In this document: positions 41,119 to 50,700 of the stretch, piece by piece | Layout: each line of letters opens with the position of its first letter | Numbering within the stretch: the stretch's first letter is position 1 | Source of the DNA: Bacteroidia bacterium | GTDB lineage: Bacteria; Bacteroidota; Bacteroidia; UKL13-3 | Direction of reading: 5' to 3' | DNA: 64,000 nucleotides | Assembly (NCBI GenBank): GCA_021740845.1 | Contig: JAIOYZ010000002.1 | Coordinates: 1 to 64,000, forward strand | Notes under the pieces: generated by a model | Database searches by the model: none | Seen by the model: the letters and a program-made list of their open reading frames with translations, nothing else | What the model was told of the DNA's origin: nothing | Program-made: the position numbers and the translations under genes

Positions 41119-42675
41119 TTATAAAACAACTTCTTCGCCTTTTTCGTCGATAAATTTATAATCAACTAAATGCAAAGCCTGATTTGGACTAACTTTAATC
41201 CATTGTCTATAAGCTTTCCACCATTTAAATCGAGGAGATTTAAACCAACCATCCTTTAAAAAGGCTGCCAAAAACGGATGAACTTCAATGGTGAATCCTT
41301 TTAAATGAAGGTTTTCAATTAAATATTTTACATGACTGTCAATATCATCAACAATGCTAACGCTGCTTTGAATTTCGCCACTACCTAAACAAGTTGGGCA
41401 TTTTTCATTGGTAACAACTGCCATTTCTGGCCTTACGCGCTGACGAGTAATTTGGATCAAACCGAAAGGACTCATTGGCAAAATTTTATGTTTTGCCCTA
41501 TCAGTTTTCATTACTTCCTTCAGCTTTTCATAAACCAATTTGCGGTTTCCAGCGGTCTTTAGGTCAATTAAATCAATAACAATAATTCCACCTAAATCTC
41601 TTAAACGTAATTGGCGTGCTATTTCTTCAACAGCTTCCATATTTACTTTTAAGGCATTTTCTTCCTGATTTTCACCTTTATTAGAAGTATTGCCGCTATT
41701 TACATCAATAACATGAAGTGCTTCGGTATGTTCAATAATTAGGTAAGAACCACCTAGGAAATTAACTTCTTTTCCAAAGCTGGTTTTAATTTGTTTTTCT
41801 ACACCAAAGTTTTCGAAAATTGGAAGCTTACCGTTATAAAACTTAACAATATTCTCCAAATCCTGAGATTTACTCTTTAAGTAATTCTTGATTTTGGTAT
41901 AAAGAAAATTGTCATTAATTTGAATGTTTACATAGGTGTCATTAACCAAATCTCTTACAAGAGTAAGTGTTCTATCGTTTTCACCTAAAACTTTTTGTGG
42001 GGCTGTAGCATCTTTAAGTTGCTTACACATATCGTCCCACTTAGTCATTAATTCCTTTAAATCTGATTGTAAATCTTCTATACTTTCACCTTCTGCATTG
42101 GTTCTAATAATTACACCAAAATGGTCGGGACGAATAGCGTTAACGGCCTCTTTAAGGCGTTTACGTTCCTCTTGCTTTACAATTTTCTTAGAGATACTTA
42201 CAGCATTATCAAAAGGCATCATCACTAAAAATCTGCCTGCCAATGAAATTTCTGAGGTAAGTCGTGGACCTTTATTAGAAATGGGCTCTTTGGTTACCTG
42301 AACCAAAATCTGCTGATTTCTTTTTAGTAACTCGGTGATTTTTCCACCTTTATTAATATCTGCCTCAAGATGTTCTTGAGTAATCAGATTGGTTTTGGGT
42401 CTGCTACTGCGCAATACCCGAGTAAATTTTTGAAGGGATTGGAATTGGGGACCTAAATCTAAGTAATGTAAAAAGGCATCTTTTTCATGACCAACATCTA
42501 CAAAACCAGCATTTAAACCAGCCATTATTTTTCCTACGGTACCGAGATAAATATCACCTACCTGAAAGTTATTGTCTACTTTTTCGTGGTGTAGCTCAAT
42601 TAACTTTTTGTCTTTAAGAATGGCAATATCCACCCCTCCCGATGGGTTTGAATTGATAATTAATTCGTAATTCAC
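41119..42675 (-). CDS. rng: Ribonuclease G (Rne/Rng family)
   Basis: Endoribonuclease for rRNA processing and mRNA turnover. The 518-residue protein has the N-terminal ELIINSNPSGGVDIAILKD, an S1 domain (GDIYLGTVGKIMAGLNAGFVDV, cut), the DNase I-like catalytic Asp pair in HVIDVNSGN and IIVIDLIDLK, and the zinc-link EKCPTCLGSGE. Further support is MSPFGLIQITRQR. The start is GTG at 42675. A terminator follows the gene. Confidence 0.96.
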   Translation of the reverse strand: MNYELIINSNPSGGVDIAILKDKKLIELHHEKVDNNFQVGDIYLGTVGKIMAGLNAGFVDVGHEKDAFLHYLDLGPQFQSLQKFTRVLRSSRPKTNLITQEHLEADINKGGKITELLKRNQQILVQVTKEPISNKGPRLTSEISLAGRFLVMMPFDNAVSISKKIVKQEERKRLKEAVNAIRPDHFGVIIRTNAEGESIEDLQSDLKELMTKWDDMCKQLKDATAPQKVLGENDRTLTLVRDLVNDTYVNIQINDNFLYTKIKNYLKSKSQDLENIVKFYNGKLPIFENFGVEKQIKTSFGKEVNFLGGSYLIIEHTEALHVIDVNSGNTSNKGENQEENALKVNMEAVEEIARQLRLRDLGGIIVIDLIDLKTAGNRKLVYEKLKEVMKTDRAKHKILPMSPFGLIQITRQRVRPEMAVVTNEKCPTCLGSGEIQSSVSIVDDIDSHVKYLIENLHLKGFTIEVHPFLAAFLKDGWFKSPRFKWWKAYRQWIKVSPNQALHLVDYKFIDEKGEEVVL

Positions 42676-42767
42676 AACAATATTTTATTAGGCAATCAAC
42701 CATTATTGGTTGTTGCTAGGTTAGAGGGAGGGTAAAAGGTAGTAACTTAAGAGAATAACAAGAACAG

Positions 42768-42798
42768 AAAAAGAAGTAAGGAAAATCCCTACTTCTTT
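42768..42798 (-). terminator. Terminator after the 29-residue basic protein gene
   Basis: Arms at 42770-42778 and 42790-42798 (AAAGAAGTA/TACTTCTTT) with a short run of U on the minus strand, 12 bases behind the stop codon. Confidence 0.75.
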
Positions 42799-42809
42799 CT
42801 CAATTCAAA

Positions 42810-42899
42810 CTACTTTTTCTTGTGTCTGTTTTTACGAAGACGTTTTTTGCGTTTGTGGGTTGCGATTTTATGACGCTTTCTTTTCTTACCGCTTGGCAT
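42810..42899 (-). CDS. Very small basic protein, AURKAIP1/COX24 domain type
   Basis: An ATG-initiated 29-codon gene on the minus strand. The product starts MPSGKKRKRHKIATHKRK, and 19 of 29 residues are Lys, Arg or His. The pattern matches the short AURKAIP1/COX24 domain proteins of Bacteroidota, related to mitochondrial ribosomal protein mS38, so a small-subunit ribosomal role is likely. The ATG (42897-42899) lies one base after the TPR gene's last codon, so it is probably translated with that operon. A terminator follows the gene. It is too short for standard gene calling thresholds. Confidence 0.86.
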   Translation of the reverse strand: MPSGKKRKRHKIATHKRKKRLRKNRHKKK

Positions 42900-42900
42900 G

Positions 42901-43743
42901 TTAATTAGAATTTTTAAGGTTATTAATACTGATATCGATATTTTTCTTTGCTTCCTCGTCTGGCACCAAGCCTTTAAAGGTTTCGTAAGCTTTTATTGCT
43001 TCATTCTTCTTACCCATTTGAGCATATGCTTCTCCTAAGTAATAATGAAATTCTGCATTCATTGGTTGAATTCTCACAAGAGTTTCAAATCTAGCTGCTG
43101 CTTTATCCACTTGACCGCTGCGCATAGACAACATACCAAGTGTATAATTCGCTTCTAAATTATTTGAATCTCTTTTGGTTACGTCTTTTAACAATTGTAC
43201 ACCCTTCATGATATCTAAATCATTTTGAATATAGCAAATTGCTAAGGCATTTTTGGCATCAACATTATTTTCATTTAAAACAACTACTTTTTCAAAGGCT
43301 TCAATAGCCTGTCTCGATGCATAAATTTGCATAGAAGTGTCTTGGCATGTTGCAGCAAACTCATAGAATTTCAACCCTGAATTATACCAGGAGTTTTCAT
43401 CATTTAGTCTAGATGCTACTTTTGCAAAATAATGCGCGCCAACCAATTTGTAACCCAGAGAATCCCATTTAGCGGATAATCCTGCAATTTCATAAATTCT
43501 AGCTTCTGGTGAATTAGCTTGCTGAGTTTGTTCATTCAAACTTGCCCACATTTCCTCAGAAACTGAATCTTTTAAATGGCTCAAATAATCAGTAAAATCA
43601 AATGCTTTCATTGCTGGTTGTTGAGCCATGCTAGTATCTGGCAATACATCAGGCGTTGAAGATTTGTAGTTTAAATAAACTAAAATCCCTACTAATCCCA
43701 ATAGTACGGCAATAATGATTATTTGAGCTTTGTTAAATTGCAT
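42901..43743 (-). CDS. Membrane-anchored TPR protein
   Basis: A 280-residue protein with an N-terminal membrane helix (IIIIAVLLGLVGILVYL) and TPR repeats over about 120-275, for example NLEANYTLGMLSMRSGQVDKA (cut) and AEFHYYLGEAYAQMGKKNEAI. It probably faces the periplasm as a scaffold. Its start overlaps the HU stop codon by a single base, so the two are coupled, and it immediately precedes the small basic protein gene. Confidence 0.82.
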   Translation of the reverse strand: MQFNKAQIIIIAVLLGLVGILVYLNYKSSTPDVLPDTSMAQQPAMKAFDFTDYLSHLKDSVSEEMWASLNEQTQQANSPEARIYEIAGLSAKWDSLGYKLVGAHYFAKVASRLNDENSWYNSGLKFYEFAATCQDTSMQIYASRQAIEAFEKVVVLNENNVDAKNALAICYIQNDLDIMKGVQLLKDVTKRDSNNLEANYTLGMLSMRSGQVDKAAARFETLVRIQPMNAEFHYYLGEAYAQMGKKNEAIKAYETFKGLVPDEEAKKNIDISINNLKNSN

Positions 43744-44084
43744 TAAGCTTCTTTTAAGGCTTGTTTAGCTTCAGCTTCTCTTTTAGCTGCAGTAGTTTTT
43801 ACAACTTCACTTTTCTTAATTTTCTCAACAAAAGTTTTAGCTGGTTTAAATGATGGAATATAATGCTCATCAATAACCATTGCTGTATTTTTAGAGATGT
43901 TACGTGCTATTTTCTTAGCACGTCTTTTTATGATAAAAGAGCCAAATCCACGAAAATACACGTTTTTGCCTTCTGTCATGTTGTTACGTACTACCTTGAA
44001 GAAAGACTCTACTACTTCCTGCACTTGGTTTTTCTCTACTCCTGTTTTAAGTGAAATCTCTTGGATAATTTCTGCTTTAGTCAT
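43743..44084 (-). CDS. HU/IHF family DNA-binding protein
   Basis: A 113-residue nucleoid protein with the HU fold: MTKAEIIQEISLKTGVEKNQ, the beta-arm base VYFRGFGSFIIKRRAKK and IPSFKPAKTFVEKIK (proline intercalation region). It has a longer lysine/alanine-rich tail than Escherichia coli HU. It heads the operon HU-TPR-small basic protein. A -7-like box lies 70 bases upstream. Confidence 0.92.
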   Translation of the reverse strand: MTKAEIIQEISLKTGVEKNQVQEVVESFFKVVRNNMTEGKNVYFRGFGSFIIKRRAKKIARNISKNTAMVIDEHYIPSFKPAKTFVEKIKKSEVVKTTAAKREAEAKQALKEA

Positions 44085-44152
44085 TGTTAATCTGTGTTAT
44101 ATGAATGAATGATTTGTGCTCTATTTCCCTTTAACCTATTCGTAAGGGGTTG

Positions 44153-44160
44153 CAAATGTA
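44153..44160 (-). promoter_or_regulatory. -7 box of the HU operon promoter
   Basis: The minus strand reads TACATTTG followed by CAACCCC, nearly identical to the tRNA-Arg promoter box (TACATTTGCACCCC). No clear -33 TTTG was found at the usual distance. Confidence 0.5.
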
Positions 44161-44226
44161 TGTATTAGTACTTAAAAAAGGTGTTTTTTTTCTAAAATAT
44201 TTCATTTTTCTTGCCAATCCTTAGAT

Positions 44227-45261
44227 ATGTCAAACAATCAACTATTAAAATGGTACGGTCTGAACCAACGAGATTTACCTTGGAGAAAGTCTACCGACCC
44301 TTATATTATCTGGCTTTCTGAGGTAATTCTTCAGCAAACCAGAGTGCAACAAGGCTTGCCTTATTTTCTGAACTTTCAACAAAAATATCCACAAGTTTAT
44401 GATTTAGCGAATGCATCTGAAGAAGAAGTTCTTAAATTATGGCAAGGTTTAGGTTATTACAGTCGGGCCAGAAATATGCATTATACCGCAAAACTAATTG
44501 TTAGTGAGTTTAAAGGAGTTTTTCCTAATTCCTATTCTGGTTTGATCCAATTAAAAGGCATTGGGTCTTATACTGCTGCTGCAATTGCTAGTTTCGCCTT
44601 CAATGAACCAGTTGCGGTTTTAGATGGAAACGTATTTAGGGTTTTATCGAGGTATTTTGCTCAACCAATTGCGATTAACTCAACAACTGGAAAAAAACTC
44701 TTTGCACAATTAGCTCAAGATTTTTTAAATAAAAAACATCCTGCAACTCACAACCAAGCTATGATGGAATTGGGGTCTCTTGTTTGTACTCCTCAAAATC
44801 CAGATTGTTTAAATTGTCCATTAAATAAATCCTGTTTAGCTCATTCCCTTCAGTCGGAAACCTCATATCCGGTTAAAGATCAAAAAGTAAAAGTGAAGGA
44901 AAGAAAAATGGCCTACCTGCATTTTCAATTGAATGGGAAAATTGCCATTTACCAAAGACCTGCAGGGGATATTTGGCAAAATTTATTCGATCTTCCTAAT
45001 TTAATTTTAGAAAATGATGATTCGATGGATAATATACTTAAAGAATTAATTGATAAAGATTGGATCAAACCAAATGATACTTTAAAATTAGTTTATAGAA
45101 GAAAACATCTTTTAAGTCACCGCAGAATTTTTGCCGACTTTTACCTTATAAATTTGAGTGAAAAGGCAAATTTGGGTTTAAATGAAATTTGGGTCAAACC
45201 ATCTGAATTAACTAAATACGGTATATCTCGACTATTTCAACATTATTTCGAATCTCTTTAA
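44227..45261 (+). CDS. mutY: A/G-specific adenine glycosylase MutY
   Basis: Removes adenine opposite 8-oxoguanine. The 344-residue protein has RDLPWRKSTDPYIIWLSEV (cut), the helix-hairpin-helix LKGIGSYTAAAIASFAF with catalytic Asp nearby in VAVLDGNVFRVLSRYF, the [4Fe-4S] loop VCTPQNPDCLNCPLNKSC and a NUDIX-like C-terminal domain that recognises 8-oxoguanine. It is the first gene of mutY-ssb-gldE-gldD, an order often seen in Bacteroidota. Confidence 0.96.
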   Translation: MSNNQLLKWYGLNQRDLPWRKSTDPYIIWLSEVILQQTRVQQGLPYFLNFQQKYPQVYDLANASEEEVLKLWQGLGYYSRARNMHYTAKLIVSEFKGVFPNSYSGLIQLKGIGSYTAAAIASFAFNEPVAVLDGNVFRVLSRYFAQPIAINSTTGKKLFAQLAQDFLNKKHPATHNQAMMELGSLVCTPQNPDCLNCPLNKSCLAHSLQSETSYPVKDQKVKVKERKMAYLHFQLNGKIAIYQRPAGDIWQNLFDLPNLILENDDSMDNILKELIDKDWIKPNDTLKLVYRRKHLLSHRRIFADFYLINLSEKANLGLNEIWVKPSELTKYGISRLFQHYFESL

Positions 45262-45361
45262 TAGAGTTTGGTTCAGACCTTAAAATAATACTTCCTAAGA
45301 TTTTGAATATTGATTTGTATTTTTGGTCAGTAATAAAATTCGATAAGCAAAAAACAAATAA

Positions 45362-45718
45362 ATGTCTTTAAATAAGGTACTCTTAATAGGAAATTTAGGG
45401 CAAGATCCAAGTGTAAAATTTTTGGAAAATAATAGGGTAGTAGCCCAATTTTCATTGGCAACTCATGAGCAATACAAGGATAAAGAAGGAATTCAAAAAA
45501 TTGAAACAGAATGGCACCAAATTGAGGCTTGGGACCAGTTGGCAAGAGCCATTGATCAATGGAAGTTGAAAGGCTATTTAAAAAAAGGAACTCAAGTTTA
45601 TATTGAGGGTAAAATTCGCACTGAAATGCACAAGGATGCTTCTGGAATTGAGCAACAAAGGAAGAAAATTAAGGTAAATCAAATCCAAATTTTGGGTCAT
45701 ACCAAACCAAATGAATAA
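45362..45718 (+). CDS. ssb: Single-stranded DNA-binding protein, without the acidic tip
   Basis: A 118-residue OB-fold protein: MSLNKVLLIGNLGQDPSVK, VVAQFSLATHEQYKD, TEWHQIEAWDQLA and KGTQVYIEGKIRTEM are typical of SSB. It ends at HTKPNE soon after the fold and lacks the glycine-rich linker and the acidic DDLPF-type tip that binds partner proteins. The stop is followed by A/T-rich sequence with no in-frame continuation resembling the tip. A -7-like TATTTTTG lies at 45318-45325. Confidence 0.9.
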   Translation: MSLNKVLLIGNLGQDPSVKFLENNRVVAQFSLATHEQYKDKEGIQKIETEWHQIEAWDQLARAIDQWKLKGYLKKGTQVYIEGKIRTEMHKDASGIEQQRKKIKVNQIQILGHTKPNE

Positions 45719-45822
45719 TATTTTTTGTTGATTTTTAGGGAAAAATGGACAATCAATCAAGGTTCAATTTCATTTGTCGCTGCTAATCATTACTTTTGTG
45801 AACTAACCATTTAAACAAAATT

Positions 45823-47163
45823 ATGGGCGAACCTCCTCCCGGTAGTAACCTTTTACAAATATTAAACCCTGCATTCAGTTCTGCTGATTCGATTTCAGTG
45901 GTATTTTTTATCATAGCCATCTTGTTGCTAATATTTCTTTCTGCTTGTTATTCTGGTTCAGAAAATGCTTTATTTTCATTAACCAAGGCTCATTTAGAAG
46001 AACTTATGGAAGTGCCTGGAACGAGAGCAAATGCAATTAATTTTTTGTTGAGGTATCCCAAACGCTTATTAGCCACAATTCTTATTGCTAATACCTTTGT
46101 AAACATAGCTATCGTTCTTGTTTTTACACTATTCTTTTCCACCATTTTTAATTTTGCCTCCTATCCATTATTTGGCTTTTTTGTAGAGGTAGTTTTTGTA
46201 ACATTTATTTTGGTCCTTTTTGGAGAAGTTGTTCCCAAAGTTTATAGCTTCCAAAATAATGTTAAGGTTTCAAGGATCTTAGCTGTTCCTCTTTATTATT
46301 CGTATAAAATTTTTCAACCATTGGTTTATGTTTTAGAACATAGTACAACCATTATTGATAAAAGAATAACCAAAAAAGGTCATATACTTTCGGTAGACGA
46401 ATTGAATCATGCAATTGAAATTACCTCCGAAAAAGATGCTCCCAAACAAGAGAAAAACATTCTGAAAAGTGTAGTTAATTTTGGTAATACTAATGTAAAG
46501 CAAATCATGCGTCAACGCATGGATATAATTGGCGTTGAAATAGGAGTTAATTTTAATGAATTAATGCTTCAAATAGTAGATTCGGGCTACAGCCGAGTAC
46601 CAGTTTTTGAAGAAAGTTTGGATCAAATAAAAGGTATTTTGTTTACCAAAGATCTTTTGCCGCATATGAATGAGGGCGATTCTTTTCTTTGGCAATCTCT
46701 AATAAGGCCTGCTTATTTTGTTCCCGAAAGTAAAAAAATTGATGATCTATTAAAGGAATTTCAATTAAAGAGAATGCACCTAGCGATAGTGGTAGATGAA
46801 TTTGGTGGAACAAATGGCTTGGTGAGCATGGAAGATATTGTTGAAGAAATTTTTGGGGAAATTCAAGATGAATTTGATGAAGACGAACATGTTTATACTC
46901 GTATTAACCAATATACTTTTGTTTTTGAGGGTAAAATGCTCATTAACGATATGTGTAAATTCATGGAAATATCTGTAGAAGATTTTGATGATATAAGAAA
47001 TGATGCCGAAACTCTTGGTGGAATGCTTTTAGAATTAAATTCGCATATGCCAAAGATGGGGCAGGAGTTAAAGTATAAGAATTATACCTTTAAAATTGAA
47101 TCGGTAGACTCTAGAAGAATTAAACGCGTTAAAGTTTCTTTTGAACCTAAAACCAATGCTTAA
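45823..47163 (+). CDS. gldE: Gliding motility-associated protein GldE
   Basis: A CNNM/CorC-family membrane protein of 446 residues: N-terminal membrane domain (about 25-210, four segments, SACYSGSENALFSL), two CBS repeats (about 230-360, MRQRMDIIGVEIGV and FVPESKKIDDLLKEF with VVDEFGGTNGLVSMED) and a C-terminal CorC/HlyC domain (about 370-446). GldE partners GldD in gliding and type IX secretion, and can support GldB-like function in Flavobacterium. It overlaps gldD by 8 nt. Confidence 0.92.
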   Translation: MGEPPPGSNLLQILNPAFSSADSISVVFFIIAILLLIFLSACYSGSENALFSLTKAHLEELMEVPGTRANAINFLLRYPKRLLATILIANTFVNIAIVLVFTLFFSTIFNFASYPLFGFFVEVVFVTFILVLFGEVVPKVYSFQNNVKVSRILAVPLYYSYKIFQPLVYVLEHSTTIIDKRITKKGHILSVDELNHAIEITSEKDAPKQEKNILKSVVNFGNTNVKQIMRQRMDIIGVEIGVNFNELMLQIVDSGYSRVPVFEESLDQIKGILFTKDLLPHMNEGDSFLWQSLIRPAYFVPESKKIDDLLKEFQLKRMHLAIVVDEFGGTNGLVSMEDIVEEIFGEIQDEFDEDEHVYTRINQYTFVFEGKMLINDMCKFMEISVEDFDDIRNDAETLGGMLLELNSHMPKMGQELKYKNYTFKIESVDSRRIKRVKVSFEPKTNA

Positions 47164-47740
47164 AATTGTTTTCCATTTATTAATTATTACCCTAGTTTTT
47201 TCTGCTTGCGGTGGCCAAACAAAAGATTCAACTCCTCGCCCTAGAGGTTACCAGCGTATTGATTATCCAGAAAAAAAATACGAAAAGGTAAATTTGGAAG
47301 AATGTAAATATGGGTTCGAAAAACCCGTTTATTCTGAGGTTAAAATAGATCCATATCCTGCTGCAGAAGAATGTTGGTACAATGTAAATTATACTCCATT
47401 TGGGGCAACTCTTCATTTGAGTTATAGAGATATTAAGGATAGAAAAGACTTGTTTAAATTGCTAAATGATTCGCGCGAAATGGTTTTTAAACATGTAATG
47501 CGTGCTGATCAAATTATTGAAAATTATATTAATACCACTAAATTTCATGGCATCTACTATGAATTAGAAGGTAGCACCGCAACAAATGTTCAATTTTATA
47601 TTACAGATAGTACTTCTCACTTTTTAAGAGGGTCTTTATATTTTAATTCAAAAACTAATCAAGATTCTATTGCACCTGTTTTAAAGTTTTTGAAAGCAGA
47701 TATTTTACACTTGATAGAAACCGTAGAGTGGAAAAATTAA
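47156..47740 (+). CDS. gldD: Gliding motility lipoprotein GldD
   Basis: A 194-residue lipoprotein with signal peptide and lipobox (LVFSACGG), then GYQRIDYPEKKYEKVNLEEC (cut) and YTPFGATLHLSYRDIKDR, typical of GldD. It is required for gliding motility and chitin use in Flavobacterium johnsoniae. ATG at 47156 is preferred to the TTG at 47141, because it gives a normal signal peptide. It overlaps gldE and converges on the large CHU_C gene with two bases between stop codons. Confidence 0.9.
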   Translation: MLKIVFHLLIITLVFSACGGQTKDSTPRPRGYQRIDYPEKKYEKVNLEECKYGFEKPVYSEVKIDPYPAAEECWYNVNYTPFGATLHLSYRDIKDRKDLFKLLNDSREMVFKHVMRADQIIENYINTTKFHGIYYELEGSTATNVQFYITDSTSHFLRGSLYFNSKTNQDSIAPVLKFLKADILHLIETVEWKN

Positions 47741-47742
47741 GC

Positions 47743-50700
47743 TTATCTCAATAAGGTGAAGTTTCCTTTTTTAGTATATGCATTTCCATCCCAACCTGTA
47801 TATTCTACGATATAAAAATACACTTCAGATTTAATTTCTTTTCCTTTGTACAAGCTACTAAATCCTTGTTTTTTATCGTGAGTTTCAAAAATTCTTTCAC
47901 CCCAACGATTGTAAATTTGTAGGTAATAATCTTTTACAAATACTGGTACTGTGTGAAATTGATCGTTTAAACCATCGCCATTTTCTGTATAAGCATTTGG
48001 AGCATATAATAAAGGCAACTGTATTAAATCTATGGTATTGGATTGGCTAGTTTGGTTATTTCCAAAAGTGCTTTCATGGGCTAAAATAGTGTATTCATAA
48101 AGTCCATTATCGTAATTCAATTGATCATCTAATTTAACCAAAGGTTTCGAAAATGTGGTAGCAAATAATTGGTCTTGGTAAATTCCAGGTTCAGTTTTTA
48201 ATACTTCATACTTGTTTATTCCATTTTGCCAATAATCATAGGGCAGCCAATTGATTTGATTAGCAAATGGTATAGAATTTCCTTGCAACAAAATGCTACA
48301 AGCTTCTTTGTTATTAACACTTAGGTTGCCACATAAATCCATATTTACAATTCTATAGCAATAACTTTCTTCATCTACTTTTACTTTGATATCAGTTAAT
48401 ACGGTATCGTAAATATTCCCGAACTCCGCAATTTTTTCATAATTTTTACCAAATCGACCCACTCTCTTTTCAACAGTATATCTCCAAAAACTATCTGCAT
48501 TTGCCGATTCCCAAATCAATTTTATTTCTTTATCATCAACAACTGTAGCTGTATAAATACCAAGATTTGGAGCGGGTGTGGAATTGTTTTGTAAACATGA
48601 AAGATTGCTGGTATCTCCAAAATAATTGCAAAAATCTTGTGTACTTAATGCATAACAAACCAAATCAGTTGGATTCCGAGTAAAAACATCCAAATAACTC
48701 ACCGTTTTTAAATCGCTAAATGAGCTTATTAATTCTATTTTTTCATTAACCTTCCTGTACAACCTTAATTCTTTTGTCAATGGTAATGCAGAAATTTCTG
48801 GCCATTCAATTAAAACAGAATCATTATTGATTTTTTTAGGACAATAGGCATTAGGAGAAATCGCTTGTTTGGCTGGGATTATTAAAAACTTAATAAGTTT
48901 ATTCCCTTGTTTAAAATAAGGACAAGTATTATCCCTAACCTGAATTAATAATTCCAATGTATCTCCGGTAATATCATCACAATTAGGTATCCAATTTAAT
49001 AATGTTTTGGCCGAACCTAATCCGTTTTCTGTAAGTATATTCCCCTTATTTAATTGAACCATACTTCCTGTTACTTTTGAGAAAACAGAGTCCTTATTAT
49101 CAGTGTCCGAAATAATAAATGAATTTGAAAAAGTATCAAATGCATGAAGTATAATTAAATCATCTTCTAATCCATTAAAATAGTTTGTGGTAGATGAATC
49201 TTCTTTATACAAACTACATATTACTCTTGAAGAATCTCCAGCCCTCCTGCAACTATTTAGACTTAAGATTTGATAACAATAATTTGTAGTTAAAATATTA
49301 GGTGTTTTAGAATCCTGGTAAGTTGTGGAAAGTTGATTATTTATTGAATCAAACAATACCATTGGCTCATCATTGATTTTCCTATACAATTGGTAGTTTA
49401 AAAAATCACTGTTTGGAGTTCCATTTATCCATTTTAATTTTAGTGTATTGTCATCCAAAACCCCAATACAATCTGGATAGGGCGGACCAATTGGTTCAGA
49501 AATAAGTACAATTTTTATAGTTCCATTTACTTCATTTGGTAATGGGCAAGCATCGTCTAAAACATTAACATCAATTACAATGGTATCGCTTCCAAAATCA
49601 GAGCATTGGGTACTCCAATTTAATGTGGCATTTATTATACCTGGCGAATTCCCATTAATTGTAATTTTAGCTGGATTTACGGTTCTATTTAATACTTCCG
49701 AATTAAAATTAATAGTTAGGTTATCTCCTCCAGCATCATTGGCTGTAAATTGATAGTTTAAATTACTTCCAGCAATAATTGTAATAACAGTATCTTTAAA
49801 GGTTGGAGCTAATATATAAGTCCGCATATCAAACTTAAATAATCCCAAATTACATCCTCCTATACTGGTATTATAGGCTCGTTTTCCCGGGTTTATTCTA
49901 GAATAAGCATTGCTCGTTGTTGGGAAGTCATCCAAGCCTCCACAGCCCGCGCAAACCGCTTGGTAAACTATTCCAGATTTATCAAAGTGACTAGTTCCTC
50001 CATCAACGTGTTCCTGACTTTGAATGCCACCATAAAATGTTGCATACAGTAAGGTGCCAAAATTTGGAGAAAGTGCCATCAAATAAAAGTCTGATCCATC
50101 TGTAGATTTTTGAAATGCATCTGAAGTTGTTGGCAATCCAAAAACATTATCCATCCCATTATGATAGGAGGTATTGGTTCCACCACCCCAACCACTAACA
50201 TAAACTCTTCCACAAACATCCACTAAAAAAGCAGAAGGAGAAATGGAAGGCTCTGTGCCACCCGGTTTTCCAAAAGTTGTAGAAAGTAAAAGAGAGGTTA
50301 AACTAGAATTGTACTTCTGCAAAAATTGTTTGGCGTTATTTACTCCATATGTCCCTAAGGTTCTAGGCATATTTCCTTTGGTCTGCCCCATGGCATAAAT
50401 ATTATTTTGTTCATCGGTTTGAACAAAAAATATTTGGTCATAAAATCCAGTTCCTGTATAAATAACTCGAACTAAAGAGCCGCTACTAGAATATTTGGCA
50501 ATAAAACCGTCAACATCTCCACTGTAAGGAAAATTGCTGCTACCGAAGGGCAAATTTGCACTTGTGGTTCCACCACCAATTATGGGTTCGTTTAAATTAT
50601 TTATACAAACAGAATAGGCAGATTCATTTCCTGATCCGCCAATAAAAGTGCTGAAAATAATATTACTTAAACTATTATTAAGTTTAACAAAATATCCATC

